9,881 nucleotides of DNA from Woeseia sp. (GTDB taxonomy: Bacteria > Pseudomonadota > Gammaproteobacteria > Steroidobacterales > Woeseiaceae): the NCBI GenBank assembly GCA_018701055.1, contig JABIUH010000453.1, forward strand, positions 1 to 9,881, in the 5' to 3' direction. The notes under the pieces are model-generated. The model was not told where the DNA came from, ran no database searches, and was given only the letters and a program-made list of their open reading frames with translations. Positions within the stretch are counted from its first letter, which is position 1, and the number at the start of each line of letters is the position of its first letter. The position numbers were made by a program, and so were the translations under genes. Shown here one piece after another: positions 1-7,234 of this stretch.

Positions 1-579
1 TAGCGTTGTCTGGCGTCCGCAATGTGACAGGTCGACCATCACACCGACATTATTCATTCGGTCAACGACTTCAACGCCGAAATCCGACAAGCCAGCATTG
101 GTTCGCTCAAGGCAACCGTCGCCGACTAGATTACGAAAGTTATAGGTGAGCTGAAAACTGCGCATACCGAGTGCGTACAGTGTGTCGATACTATCGACAT
201 CGCCGTCGAGCATTTTCGAGTCCTGGAAATTCATCATCGCTGCAACGCGGCCGCCGTTTTTCGCACGATTAAAATCATCGGCCGACAACGCAATCATAAG
301 AATGTCAGAGTGCTCAGCCACGCGTTTTCGATACGTCATTAGCGCATCGATGGCGGTTTGTAGATCACGCCTGGATAAGCTTTCAATGAATCCGGAATAA
401 CCGGTCGCTGCTAAAGCCGTTAATTCCGCTTCATCCCAGTCACGCATAAAACTGAGTGCATCGATGACCAGCGCATTGTTGTAAAACGCGCCACCGACGT
501 CTTGCGCCCAAGCGGGCCTTGCAACGGATGCCGCTGTACCGGCAGCTAACATGGCGAGTGTTTCTCGACGGGTAATCAT
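1..579 (-). CDS. M19 (membrane dipeptidase) family protein, Tat-exported, 3' end beyond window
   Basis: Partial: the first 193 codons, running in frame off the left edge. Residues 1-26 form a twin-arginine-type signal (TRRETLAML, then a small-residue hydrophobic stretch, probable cleavage at AWA|Q). The mature part matches the peptidase M19 / renal dipeptidase TIM-barrel family: the strand with GMRSFQLTYN (138-146), the NLVGDGCLE segment (150-158), GLSDFGVEVVDRMN (163-176) and VDLSHCG (182-188). Family members cleave dipeptides, often tolerating a D-residue, with a two-zinc site. His186 of DLSH matches a conserved zinc ligand. However, the N-terminal His-x-Asp ligand pair of the usual DGHND motif is replaced (D40-A-L-S-F44), and the bridging Glu of VEGG is Gln119 (NFQDS), so this is a divergent subgroup with uncertain activity. 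The start has a good ribosome binding site (GGAG at 588-591, 8 nt away). It lies 53 bp downstream of the deacylase gene on the same strand, so co-transcription is likely. Confidence 0.85.
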   Translation of the reverse strand, partial: MITRRETLAMLAAGTAASVARPAWAQDVGGAFYNNALVIDALSFMRDWDEAELTALAATGYSGFIESLSRRDLQTAIDALMTYRKRVAEHSDILMIALSADDFNRAKNGGRVAAMMNFQDSKMLDGDVDSIDTLYALGMRSFQLTYNFRNLVGDGCLERTNAGLSDFGVEVVDRMNNVGVMVDLSHCGRQTTL

Positions 580-632
580 AAATTCATCTCCATAATCGAC
601 TGCAGCAATAACTCAAATTTCTAAGCTTCTAC

Positions 633-2240
633 TCAAGGTCGAGTCAGCGGCAGCCCAGCAAGACTACCAGTGGCCGCACTGTCACGAATTGCGAAAGTAC
701 CATTGACGCTTACATGAATAACGCCTTCGGTAAGCTCACGAGGAGATTCGAATGTCGCCTTGTCGCGATATTGAGTGGGGTCGAGAACGGTGATGTCTGC
801 AACATAGCCCTCACGCAAATAACCACGGTTCGATAGATTGAAGAAATCAGCCGCGAGACCTGAGTAACCTCGGATGATGAATTCCGGCGCGTAGAGTTCG
901 TTTTCAAATACGAACATTCTCATCTTTTTCGCGAAAGCACCGAACGTGCGGGGATGCGTAATCGGTTGATCCGGACGCGGCGTTCGACCGTCTGTACATG
1001 TCATCATCCAGGCTTCTGCGGCGAGCACGCGGGTATTGTCGTCATCATAAAGCTCGAGATTCATGACACCTTTATTGCCGCTACGCAGAATTTGTTGCAC
1101 CGCGAGTGCCGGGGACGATTCCAGTTCTCGTGCCACTTCCCCAAGCGTCTTACCATTCAAGCTGGGATCTGTATCTACGAACAAAATCTTATCCGCACCA
1201 CCTCGAATTTGCAGCATCGCATTCGTCGAGGCCTCAATCTCCGCCGCCAAATCCGCATCGTCAAGCCGTGCAACCATGCCTTCCTGACCACCGGCTGCCG
1301 CCCAATCGGGGATCGTGTAGGAGCGCAGATTACTTTGCGTTGCAGTGTAGGGGTGCTGCGCCGCCCAGACGTCGACGCCCCGTTCGCGTGCAGCGTTAAT
1401 GTAGCCGGCCCCAACGTCCGCGCGCCCATAATTGTGGGCGCCTTGTAGGTTGAAGTGACTGAATATCCCTCGTAGTCCGGATTCCTCCATAATGCGAATG
1501 CCTTCTTTCACAGATTCGTCGTAGCCAACGCCTTGATAAACCGCACCGAGGTCACGATCGTGGGTGTCGTAAATCGCACCGCTATATTCGGCGGCCACTT
1601 TGGCGAGTTCGATGACTTCATCGGTGGAGGCATAGGTCCCCGGCACATAGAAGAGGCCAGTCGATAAACCGAAAGCACCTTCGTCCATACCTTTTCGAAT
1701 GAGACCCTGCATGGCGGTCATTTCGTCAGTAGTCGGCGCGCGATTTTCGTCACCCATCACCTGGCGTCGGATATAACCGTGGCCGACATAAAGGATGCCG
1801 TTCGTCCCAATGCCGTTGGTCCGCCAGCGTTGCAAACGATCAGCAACATTGCTGGTGCCGTCGCCATCCGTGCCGAGCACGACTGTTGTGATGCCCTGGT
1901 GGAGGTAGGGCAATGCGTCCCGTCCGTAGTCAGGGTCCAGTTCGGCGTGACTATGGGCGTCAATAAAACCGGGCGCGACCCACATTCCTGTTGCATCGAT
2001 CGTGTCCGGAGAAGTGACGTTCGCCTCCGCGGCATCACCAACAAAGACGATATTCTGATCGCTAACACCAATGTCGCCTACGTATGGAGCGCTCCCCGAG
2101 CCGTCAAACAATAGACCGCCGACGAACAGGTGTTCCACGGTAGTGGCGTTTTCGTTGCTTGCCTTTTCGGTCTGCCCGCATGCAGTCAAGAATGTCGCAA
2201 CAATGAAGGCGGTCAGAACGCCGCGATGGTTTGTTTGCAT
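633..2240 (-). CDS. N-acyl-D-amino-acid deacylase-like amidohydrolase, lipoprotein
   Basis: A 535-residue amidohydrolase-superfamily protein of the D-aminoacylase group, which hydrolyses N-acyl-D-amino acids to the D-amino acid and a carboxylate. A lipoprotein signal ends at the lipobox LTAC (Cys21, followed by Gly), so an envelope location, probably the outer membrane, is expected. The usual order is visible: small beta-domain start (VGGLLFDGSG, 40-50), metal motif GFIDAHSH (91-98, His96/His98), GITTVVLGTDG (116-126), His227 in DTHDRD, His262 in SHFN, Asp417 in CTDGRTP, then HPRTFGAFAKKM (429-440) and the closing beta-domain GYVADITVLDP. The Cys that follows GITTVV in characterised D-aminoacylases (GNCG) is Asp here (GTDG), a variant I believe occurs in other subgroups, so the exact substrate is open (dihydroorotase-like or other N-substituted amino acids remain possible). 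The start is supported by AGGAG at 2250-2254, 9 nt upstream. Length is normal for the family. Confidence 0.88.
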   Translation of the reverse strand: MQTNHRGVLTAFIVATFLTACGQTEKASNENATTVEHLFVGGLLFDGSGSAPYVGDIGVSDQNIVFVGDAAEANVTSPDTIDATGMWVAPGFIDAHSHAELDPDYGRDALPYLHQGITTVVLGTDGDGTSNVADRLQRWRTNGIGTNGILYVGHGYIRRQVMGDENRAPTTDEMTAMQGLIRKGMDEGAFGLSTGLFYVPGTYASTDEVIELAKVAAEYSGAIYDTHDRDLGAVYQGVGYDESVKEGIRIMEESGLRGIFSHFNLQGAHNYGRADVGAGYINAARERGVDVWAAQHPYTATQSNLRSYTIPDWAAAGGQEGMVARLDDADLAAEIEASTNAMLQIRGGADKILFVDTDPSLNGKTLGEVARELESSPALAVQQILRSGNKGVMNLELYDDDNTRVLAAEAWMMTCTDGRTPRPDQPITHPRTFGAFAKKMRMFVFENELYAPEFIIRGYSGLAADFFNLSNRGYLREGYVADITVLDPTQYRDKATFESPRELTEGVIHVSVNGTFAIRDSAATGSLAGLPLTRP

Positions 2241-2249
2241 ACCGTGATT

Positions 2250-2254
2250 CTCCT
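2250..2254 (-). promoter_or_regulatory. Ribosome binding site of the deacylase gene
   Basis: Reads AGGAG on the minus strand with 9 nt before the ATG at 2240-2238. It fixes the start and hence the lipoprotein signal peptide. Confidence 0.75.
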
Positions 2255-2446
2255 ATTCTAAGGTCTACGAGCGCGTCCGGGCAATCAGAAGAAAACATCG
2301 CGGTATCGTTGGCGCAGGTAGGCCGGACGTATCAGCGGCAGATCTTTCATATTGCCAGTCTGAAGACTAAACTTCGATCCAATGACGAAAAATTGCAAAC
2401 ACGGACATTAGCACGAGTTTGTCATGAGATTGGACACTGAAAATAT

Positions 2447-2452
2447 AAGGAG
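2447..2452 (+). promoter_or_regulatory. Ribosome binding site that sets a GTG start
   Basis: AAGGAG lies 7 nt upstream of the GTG at 2460. The in-frame ATG at 2424 lies before this site and has no comparable site, so GTG 2460 is preferred. Confidence 0.7.
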
Positions 2453-2459
2453 TGACGTT

Positions 2460-2717
2460 GTGCGCAACCCGGCAGCTCGATTCTGCGCGTTCATTCAACG
2501 AACTAGGCTCAAAACGTTGTTCGTTGCACTAACGACGTTTGCATTGTGCGTGGGCTGCGCAACGTCTAACGATCCAAGAACGCCTCGTCAGCAAATAACG
2601 TCTTGTCCGCCAGGCCAGTTTATGGTCTGCGTCAGTCAGCAACCACGAAAACCTACGCAGGGTGGCGATGAAGAAATTCCGCTGTATGATCACTGCAGAT
2701 GCGACTCAAATATCTAG
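2460..2717 (+). CDS. Small cysteine-rich putative lipoprotein, function unknown
   Basis: 85 residues from a GTG start with a strong Shine-Dalgarno (AAGGAG, 7 nt away). A basic N-terminus (RTRLK, 14-18) is followed by a hydrophobic stretch (19-32) ending in ALCVGC, so Cys33 is a plausible lipidation site. The lipobox is imperfect because Cys30 occupies the -3 position. The mature part is about 50 residues, polar, Pro/Gln rich, with four more Cys in two pairs: C49-x7-C57 (SCPPGQFMVC) and C79-x-C81 (HCRC), which could form disulfides or bind a metal. An acidic GGDEEIP segment (68-74) precedes the second pair. I do not recognise a named family. It is the only gene in the left half on the plus strand and converges on the M81 gene with a 26-bp gap. 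An alternative upstream ATG at 2424 would add 12 residues but lacks a ribosome binding site. That it is a real gene is likely from the combination of ribosome binding site and export signal. Confidence 0.7.
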   Translation: MRNPAARFCAFIQRTRLKTLFVALTTFALCVGCATSNDPRTPRQQITSCPPGQFMVCVSQQPRKPTQGGDEEIPLYDHCRCDSNI

Positions 2718-2743
2718 GGTATTAACCGGACGCCCGAATTACA

Positions 2744-4303
2744 TTATTGGCGATCAGGTGGCGTCCCGTACGGGTAGTAATTTTCCAGCGTGACATTTTC
2801 GTATTGCAACGCGTCAAGATGAACGGTGCCAACGAATGGGCCAGGTGCATCGACGAGGATAATCGTCTTCGCATACCCCGTTTCGTCAAAGCCGCGTCTG
2901 AAATGCACGCGAGATTTTACAACGAAAGAATCGAAATTGTCCGGATCAAGCGGGCCAAACTCCAGTTCCTCTGTCCACAACACCTGTTTTAGTGCGGGTG
3001 TAATGATGAGTGAATTCCGATCGCCAAAATCGACTATCGCAACCTGATCAAAGCGCATTCCTGGTCCGATATAACTCAGGGTGCCGCTAATGGAAACCGG
3101 CGTACCGCTTGCAGGGCCGGTAAAACCACCTACCTCCATATTGAACAAGTCATCAACCTTGGCATCGCTTTGCTGTAACAATTCGAGTACTCGCTCATCT
3201 CTAATAGTCGCTACGAGTACGCCGCTAAGTTTCTGGTCCACAACTTCACGCAAGATGTGCGTCGCATCTCCGCTTCTGTCGCTATAGTCGGCAAATACGA
3301 TAGGCGTGGCTCCCGCGGCAAACGCGGCGGTTGCTCTGGCGGCCGCAACATCTGGCTGAGCAAGCGGTTCGCCAAACAACTCTTCGCGTACTCGCCAGAT
3401 GTATTCGGACATGTCATCCGCAATCTCGTCGGCAAGTTGCGGATCATTGTTCGTCATGACATGTACAGTCGCTCCAACGTCGGGAACATCCGCCCACGGG
3501 AAGCCGTAAAAAACACTGACAAAAACATCATCCTCGCGAGCTTCCCAGCGTCGCGCGCGTTCCATGATATCCATCGCCGGCGTCTTTCCTGTCCATTGCA
3601 AAACGGTTGGAGTGATTACGCCGGGTTTACGTGTAGCGGTTGTTGGCGAATAACTGCCGCGCGCGATGCGGATTAGAGATCGTGCAGAGCGGGCGCCTTG
3701 AATTCCTGAGTCATAGTGCGGATAACGTTTGGTAACGAACGCCATGTCCGCCCACTTCAGGAACTCTTCGTCTTCATTGCCATGCAAATCGAATGAACCA
3801 ATGATAGGTACGTCCGGACCCACGATTTCGCGAAAGCGCCGCGCGATTTCAGCCTCCGGACGCGGAATATTGCGAACAGCCATTGCGCCATGCAACGCCA
3901 TGTAGACACCATCTACTGGCATCGCTTCGCGTAGATCATCAAGCATGCGACCCATGAAATGCTCAAATGCTTCTTCGGTAGACCAACTTGCAGATGACCC
4001 GCCAAACACACCCGCTGGAGATTCAAGGCCGATCAACTCGATGTCTTTATATTCTCGAGCTGCTGCGACAAAGCCTCGCATATAGCTGCCGGCGGTCAGC
4101 ACTTCATCGCCAACATACGGTGGCCGAATTTTTGTCCAGCGCGCTATGTCGCTGTCCCCGCCCGGACAAAATGTGCAGGTTTCATGAGCAAAGGTCATGA
4201 CTGCGAACCGCAACTTATCCTGTTCTTGCGTTGGAATAGCCTCTTGTGTGCAACTCACGGTTGTACAAACAATCATTGCCAGCAGCCCAGTTATTCGCTT
4301 CAT
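2744..4303 (-). CDS. M81 family metallopeptidase (MlrC-like), lipoprotein
   Basis: 519 residues matching the MlrC/M81 family, N-terminal catalytic domain followed by the MlrC C-terminal domain. MlrC itself hydrolyses the linear tetrapeptide formed during microcystin degradation; most homologues have unknown substrates. A short lipoprotein signal ends at TVSC (Cys18, followed by Thr), so an outer-membrane or periplasmic location is expected. Conserved elements: FAHETCTFCPGG (38-49, His40/Glu41), MALHGAM (135-141, His138), GSFDLHGN (169-176, Asp172/His174), KRYPHYDSG (192-200, His196/Asp198) and ADYSDRSGDATHIL (338-351). The last is usually an Asp-Asn-x-Gly-Gly-Gly type loop, and the first usually reads HETNTF, so this belongs to a divergent branch with two Cys near the active-site motif. 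GGAG at 4314-4317 lies 10 nt before the start. It is transcribed divergently from the M14 gene. It could share a transcript with the deacylase only by reading through the antisense small lipoprotein gene. Confidence 0.88.
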   Translation of the reverse strand: MKRITGLLAMIVCTTVSCTQEAIPTQEQDKLRFAVMTFAHETCTFCPGGDSDIARWTKIRPPYVGDEVLTAGSYMRGFVAAAREYKDIELIGLESPAGVFGGSSASWSTEEAFEHFMGRMLDDLREAMPVDGVYMALHGAMAVRNIPRPEAEIARRFREIVGPDVPIIGSFDLHGNEDEEFLKWADMAFVTKRYPHYDSGIQGARSARSLIRIARGSYSPTTATRKPGVITPTVLQWTGKTPAMDIMERARRWEAREDDVFVSVFYGFPWADVPDVGATVHVMTNNDPQLADEIADDMSEYIWRVREELFGEPLAQPDVAAARATAAFAAGATPIVFADYSDRSGDATHILREVVDQKLSGVLVATIRDERVLELLQQSDAKVDDLFNMEVGGFTGPASGTPVSISGTLSYIGPGMRFDQVAIVDFGDRNSLIITPALKQVLWTEELEFGPLDPDNFDSFVVKSRVHFRRGFDETGYAKTIILVDAPGPFVGTVHLDALQYENVTLENYYPYGTPPDRQ

Positions 4304-4322
4304 TGATCTACTTCTCCGCTAT

Positions 4323-4344
4323 GGGCGTCAGTATTTCTGCGCCC
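4323..4344. promoter_or_regulatory. GC-rich hairpin in the divergent region, leader of the M81 gene
   Basis: Arms GGGCG (4323-4327) plus CAG (4329-4331) pair with CTG (4337-4339) plus CGCCC (4340-4344). There is one bulged base (T4328) and a 5-base loop. On the minus strand it sits just upstream of the M81 Shine-Dalgarno (4314-4317), so it could affect translation or mark an operator. On the plus strand it is followed by only three T, so it is a poor terminator. Confidence 0.45.
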
Positions 4345-4351
4345 TTTGCTG

Positions 4352-4381
4352 ATACTAACAACCGCGTCCACAAGATGTCTT
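4352..4381 (-). promoter_or_regulatory. Candidate promoter of the M81 gene
   Basis: On the minus strand AAGACA (4381-4376), 18 bp, then TAGTAT (4357-4352). Both boxes match the sigma-70 consensus in four of six positions. It would place the hairpin at 4323-4344 inside the transcript leader. Weak evidence taken alone. Confidence 0.3.
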
Positions 4382-4437
4382 CCTGCAGCAAAACTAACAG
4401 GATTTTTCATCTTGCGGAAAATTAGCCTCAATTCGGC

Positions 4438-4443
4438 TACAAT
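4438..4443 (+). promoter_or_regulatory. Candidate -10 box of the M14-M20 operon
   Basis: TACAAT matches five of six bases of the -10 consensus and lies 49 bp before the chosen start at 4493. No convincing -35 is present at 17 bp (CGGAAA); TTGCGG at 4412-4417 is 20 bp away. The promoter may therefore be weak or activator-dependent. Confidence 0.4.
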
Positions 4444-4482
4444 TTTGCTACTACCGCCTTATAAACAATCTCAAACAATGGC

Positions 4483-4486
4483 AGGA
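4483..4486 (+). promoter_or_regulatory. Ribosome binding site deciding the M14 start
   Basis: AGGA lies 6 nt before the ATG at 4493. That ATG begins directly with a classical Sec signal peptide, while the in-frame ATGs at 4346 and 4478 have no such site. Confidence 0.6.
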
Positions 4487-4492
4487 ACCCTC

Positions 4493-7216
4493 ATGCGACA
4501 GATCCACCGAAAAACCGTTCTGGGCTTCATATTCGTTTTCACATTTTTTCTTCCGTTCGTAGCACAGGCTGCACCGAAATCTCCCGCGGAAATGTTTGGC
4601 TTCAATCCGGGTGACGATTACAAGCTGGCAAGTTACGAACAGATGGAGGCCTATTATCGGCAGCTTGCCGCCGAAAGTGATCGTGTCGAACTGCGCGTCA
4701 TCGGCGAATCTTCTCTTGGTCGGCCACTCTTTCTGTTGACGATTTCAACACCGGAGAATTTGGCAAATCAGGAACGCTACCGATCGATCAGTGAACAGCT
4801 TGCGCGGGCGCAGGTTGACGGTGAGGAGGCTGAGCGATTGGCAGCCGAGGGTCGCGCGATCGTATGGATCGACGGAGGCCTGCATGCAACCGAAGTTGCG
4901 CATGGACAAATGACGTCACTGCTTGCCCATAGAGTTGCGACTGAAGAGTCCGCGGAGATGGACCAGATCAGAAATGACGTCATCTTCTTGTTGATGCCGG
5001 TCATGAATCCAGACGGTCTTGAAATCGTTCGCAAGTGGTACGAGAGCCAACTGGGTACGCAGTTTGAGCAGTCGAACCCACCTGAGTTGTACCACCACTA
5101 TGTTGGCCACGATAACAATCGTGATTTCTTTATGAATAACATGCCGGAATCGAAGGCCGTCGCAAAAGTTCTTTACGACGAGTGGTTTCCGCAAATTATT
5201 TACAATCAACACCAAAGTTCGCCGGGTTACGCGCGCATTGTAATTCCGCCGTATTCCGACCCCGTGAACCCGCTCATTCATGCAGGCGTTACAACGGGCC
5301 TTAATGAGATCGGTAGTGCGATGGGTAATCGTTTTGCACTTAAGAAGATGCCGGGTGCGATTGCGGACGTTGGTTTCTCAATGTGGTGGAACGGCGGCAT
5401 GCGCACCGTTCCTTATTTTCACAACATGATCGGAATCCTGACCGAGACGGGTCACGATTCAGCATCACCCCGCATGTATGATCCAAAAATGTTCCCCAGA
5501 ACAATTGCGCTTCGTGCCAATCCAGGGGCAGTTGGTGTTGTGACTGAAGATGAAGTCACTGGCGTGCCACCGGCGCGCGTTCTCTACCCCGATCCGTATA
5601 AAGGCGGCGAATCGCATTTCAGGGAGCCGGTTGATTTCATGATTACCGGTTCGATGGCGGTATTACGCGCTGCCTCAGACTCCCGATTGAAGTGGCTGAC
5701 CAATATTAATCGTATGGGTCACGATGCTATTAGGGCAGGTGAGTCAGGAACCCGTTTCTACGTTATCACCCGCGAACAAGCAGGCTTCGACGAAGCGCAG
5801 AACATGATCAACGTTTTGATCGAAGGCGGTATTGAAGTTGAAGTTGCCGAAGCGGCGTTTCGCGCAGATGATAAACGTTATCCGGAAGGGTCTTACGTCA
5901 TCAGCGCAGCGCAGGCGTTTCGGCCTTATATTGTCGATCTTCTTGAAAAACAGGAATATCCGGATACCCGCCTCGACCCCAGCGCTAAAGTTAAAGCGCC
6001 CTATGACATTGCCGGCTGGACATTGCCTATGCAGATGGGAGTGGAGGTTGACCACATCGCCAGTGATATCGATGCCGACTTAATTCGGGTTCAAGGCTTG
6101 GTTGAGCCGCCTGTTGGTACTGTTTCGGGTGGAGCCCGATATGGCTATGCACTTAGTCATGCGACTAACTCAAGTGTGAAAGCGGTCAATCGATTGCTTG
6201 CTGATGGGGAAAAGGTTTATTGGACCAACGAGGCTAGTCGTGCTGGCAGCAACCGATTTAATGTTGGCACGTTTGTCATCGAATCAGGCAGCGACACAGA
6301 TTCACGAGTAGAAGGGCTTGCAGCTGAATTTGGTATTGATTTTGTCGGTTTGGGATCGCAGCCAACAGATAATGTGTCGCAACTCAGAATGCCGCGCGTG
6401 GCTATGTACAAATCCTACGTTGCGTTCATGGATGAAGGTTGGAGTCGTTGGTTGCTGGAAGAATACGGTTTTGCGCCAACCTCACTCCTCGATGGTGATG
6501 TTCAAAGTGGTGATTTGTCGAAGTTCGACGTCATTGTTCTACCGCATCCCGATGGCCGTACGGCCTTCAAAAACAACGTACAAAAAATTCTCACTGGGCA
6601 CGCACTTGGTGCAATGCCAGATGAATTCACGGGAGGTCTGGGTCTTGAAGGCGCTTTTGCATTGCAGAAATTCGTTCGTGACGGTGGCACGGTCGTAACG
6701 TTTGGCGACGCGAGTAATTTCGCCATCGATCAGTTCGGATTGCCTATTCGTAACGCAGTTGCGGGGGCTTCGCGAGATAAATTCTCAATACCCGGTTCTT
6801 TGATTAGCGCTACCGTTAATACGGAAGACCCATTGGGTTACGGAATGGCGGAAGATGTTGCGCTGAACTACGTCAACGGTGCCGCCTACGACATACTCGG
6901 TCAGGAAGGTTGTACCGACGATCTCCTGAACCAGCGTGATTGCCGAGAAATTAGTCGCGGTGGACGCCCGCTCGTTTCACACCAATCCCCATCAAGATTC
7001 GACAGCATCGTCAATTTCGCAGAAGACGAGCTTCTGATGAGTGGCTGGGCAACAGGAACGGAGCACATCGCATCCAAAACTGCGATGGCACGTGTTCCGC
7101 ATGGGCAGGGCGAAGTCATTTTGTTCGGCTTCAGGCCGCAATTTCGCGGTCAGCCGCGTGGCACTTTTAAACTAGTGTTCAACGCATTGCATAGCGCTGC
7201 TATCGACAATAACTAA
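4493..7216 (+). CDS. Secreted M14 family zinc carboxypeptidase-like protein with C-terminal GATase1-like region
   Basis: 907 residues from ATG 4493 (the frame is open from 4346, but the upstream stretch covers the likely promoter). Residues 1-26 are a Sec signal: basic MRQIHRK, hydrophobic core, cleavage at AQA|A. The M14 catalytic domain follows (about 40-390), with zinc ligands His131 and Glu134 in GGLHATE, His240 in YNQHQ, substrate-binding Asn209-Arg210 in DNNRDF, and catalytic Glu318 in LTETG. M14 enzymes remove C-terminal residues or cleave amide bonds in cell-wall-type peptides. The roughly 500-residue C-terminal part includes a segment (about 635-745: PRVAMYKSY, FDVIVLPHP, FVRDGGTVVTFGDASN) like the class I glutamine amidotransferase-like domain attached to some large M14 proteins; no catalytic Cys is evident in it. 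Only two Cys are present, C807 and C817, so they could form a disulfide. The next gene starts 18 bp downstream, so they are probably an operon. The exact substrate is unknown. Confidence 0.9.
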   Translation: MRQIHRKTVLGFIFVFTFFLPFVAQAAPKSPAEMFGFNPGDDYKLASYEQMEAYYRQLAAESDRVELRVIGESSLGRPLFLLTISTPENLANQERYRSISEQLARAQVDGEEAERLAAEGRAIVWIDGGLHATEVAHGQMTSLLAHRVATEESAEMDQIRNDVIFLLMPVMNPDGLEIVRKWYESQLGTQFEQSNPPELYHHYVGHDNNRDFFMNNMPESKAVAKVLYDEWFPQIIYNQHQSSPGYARIVIPPYSDPVNPLIHAGVTTGLNEIGSAMGNRFALKKMPGAIADVGFSMWWNGGMRTVPYFHNMIGILTETGHDSASPRMYDPKMFPRTIALRANPGAVGVVTEDEVTGVPPARVLYPDPYKGGESHFREPVDFMITGSMAVLRAASDSRLKWLTNINRMGHDAIRAGESGTRFYVITREQAGFDEAQNMINVLIEGGIEVEVAEAAFRADDKRYPEGSYVISAAQAFRPYIVDLLEKQEYPDTRLDPSAKVKAPYDIAGWTLPMQMGVEVDHIASDIDADLIRVQGLVEPPVGTVSGGARYGYALSHATNSSVKAVNRLLADGEKVYWTNEASRAGSNRFNVGTFVIESGSDTDSRVEGLAAEFGIDFVGLGSQPTDNVSQLRMPRVAMYKSYVAFMDEGWSRWLLEEYGFAPTSLLDGDVQSGDLSKFDVIVLPHPDGRTAFKNNVQKILTGHALGAMPDEFTGGLGLEGAFALQKFVRDGGTVVTFGDASNFAIDQFGLPIRNAVAGASRDKFSIPGSLISATVNTEDPLGYGMAEDVALNYVNGAAYDILGQEGCTDDLLNQRDCREISRGGRPLVSHQSPSRFDSIVNFAEDELLMSGWATGTEHIASKTAMARVPHGQGEVILFGFRPQFRGQPRGTFKLVFNALHSAAIDNN

Positions 7217-7234
7217 GAAAAAAGGCCATGGCTA

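Larger units (their letters stand above)
2241..2459. other. Divergent intergenic region between the deacylase and small lipoprotein genes
   Basis: 219 bp separate the minus-strand deacylase from the plus-strand small lipoprotein gene, so promoters for both should lie here. I find no pair of boxes with good spacing that also leaves room for the ribosome binding sites. A minus-strand TAGAAT (2256-2261) and a plus-strand TATAAG (2444-2449) resemble -10 boxes but abut or overlap the Shine-Dalgarno sequences. A short dyad, AGTCT and AGACT separated by GA (2357-2368), is the only operator-like element seen. Confidence 0.4.

Noticed and set aside
954..1448. Plus-strand 164-codon open frame
   Set aside because: It lies wholly inside the deacylase gene on the opposite strand, has no recognisable domain, and is rich in Arg, Cys and His as expected of an antisense shadow.
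2256..2261. Minus-strand TAGAAT as a -10 box for the deacylase gene
   Set aside because: It directly abuts the Shine-Dalgarno at 2250-2254; the transcript would begin at or past that site.
2444..2449. TATAAG as a -10 box for the small lipoprotein gene (with TTGTCA at 2419-2424)
   Set aside because: The spacer is 19 bp, and the box overlaps the AAGGAG ribosome binding site, so the transcript would start after it.
2718..2743. Bidirectional terminator between the convergent small lipoprotein and M81 genes
   Set aside because: The 26-bp gap holds no inverted repeat long enough to form a stem.
3257..3676. Plus-strand 139-codon open frame
   Set aside because: Antisense to the conserved M81 coding region, with low-complexity Gly/Arg/Cys content and no family match.
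4346..4492. Upstream extension of the M14 protein by 49 residues starting at ATG 4346
   Set aside because: It lacks a ribosome binding site, covers the -10-like TACAAT, and would place about 50 residues before a textbook signal peptide.
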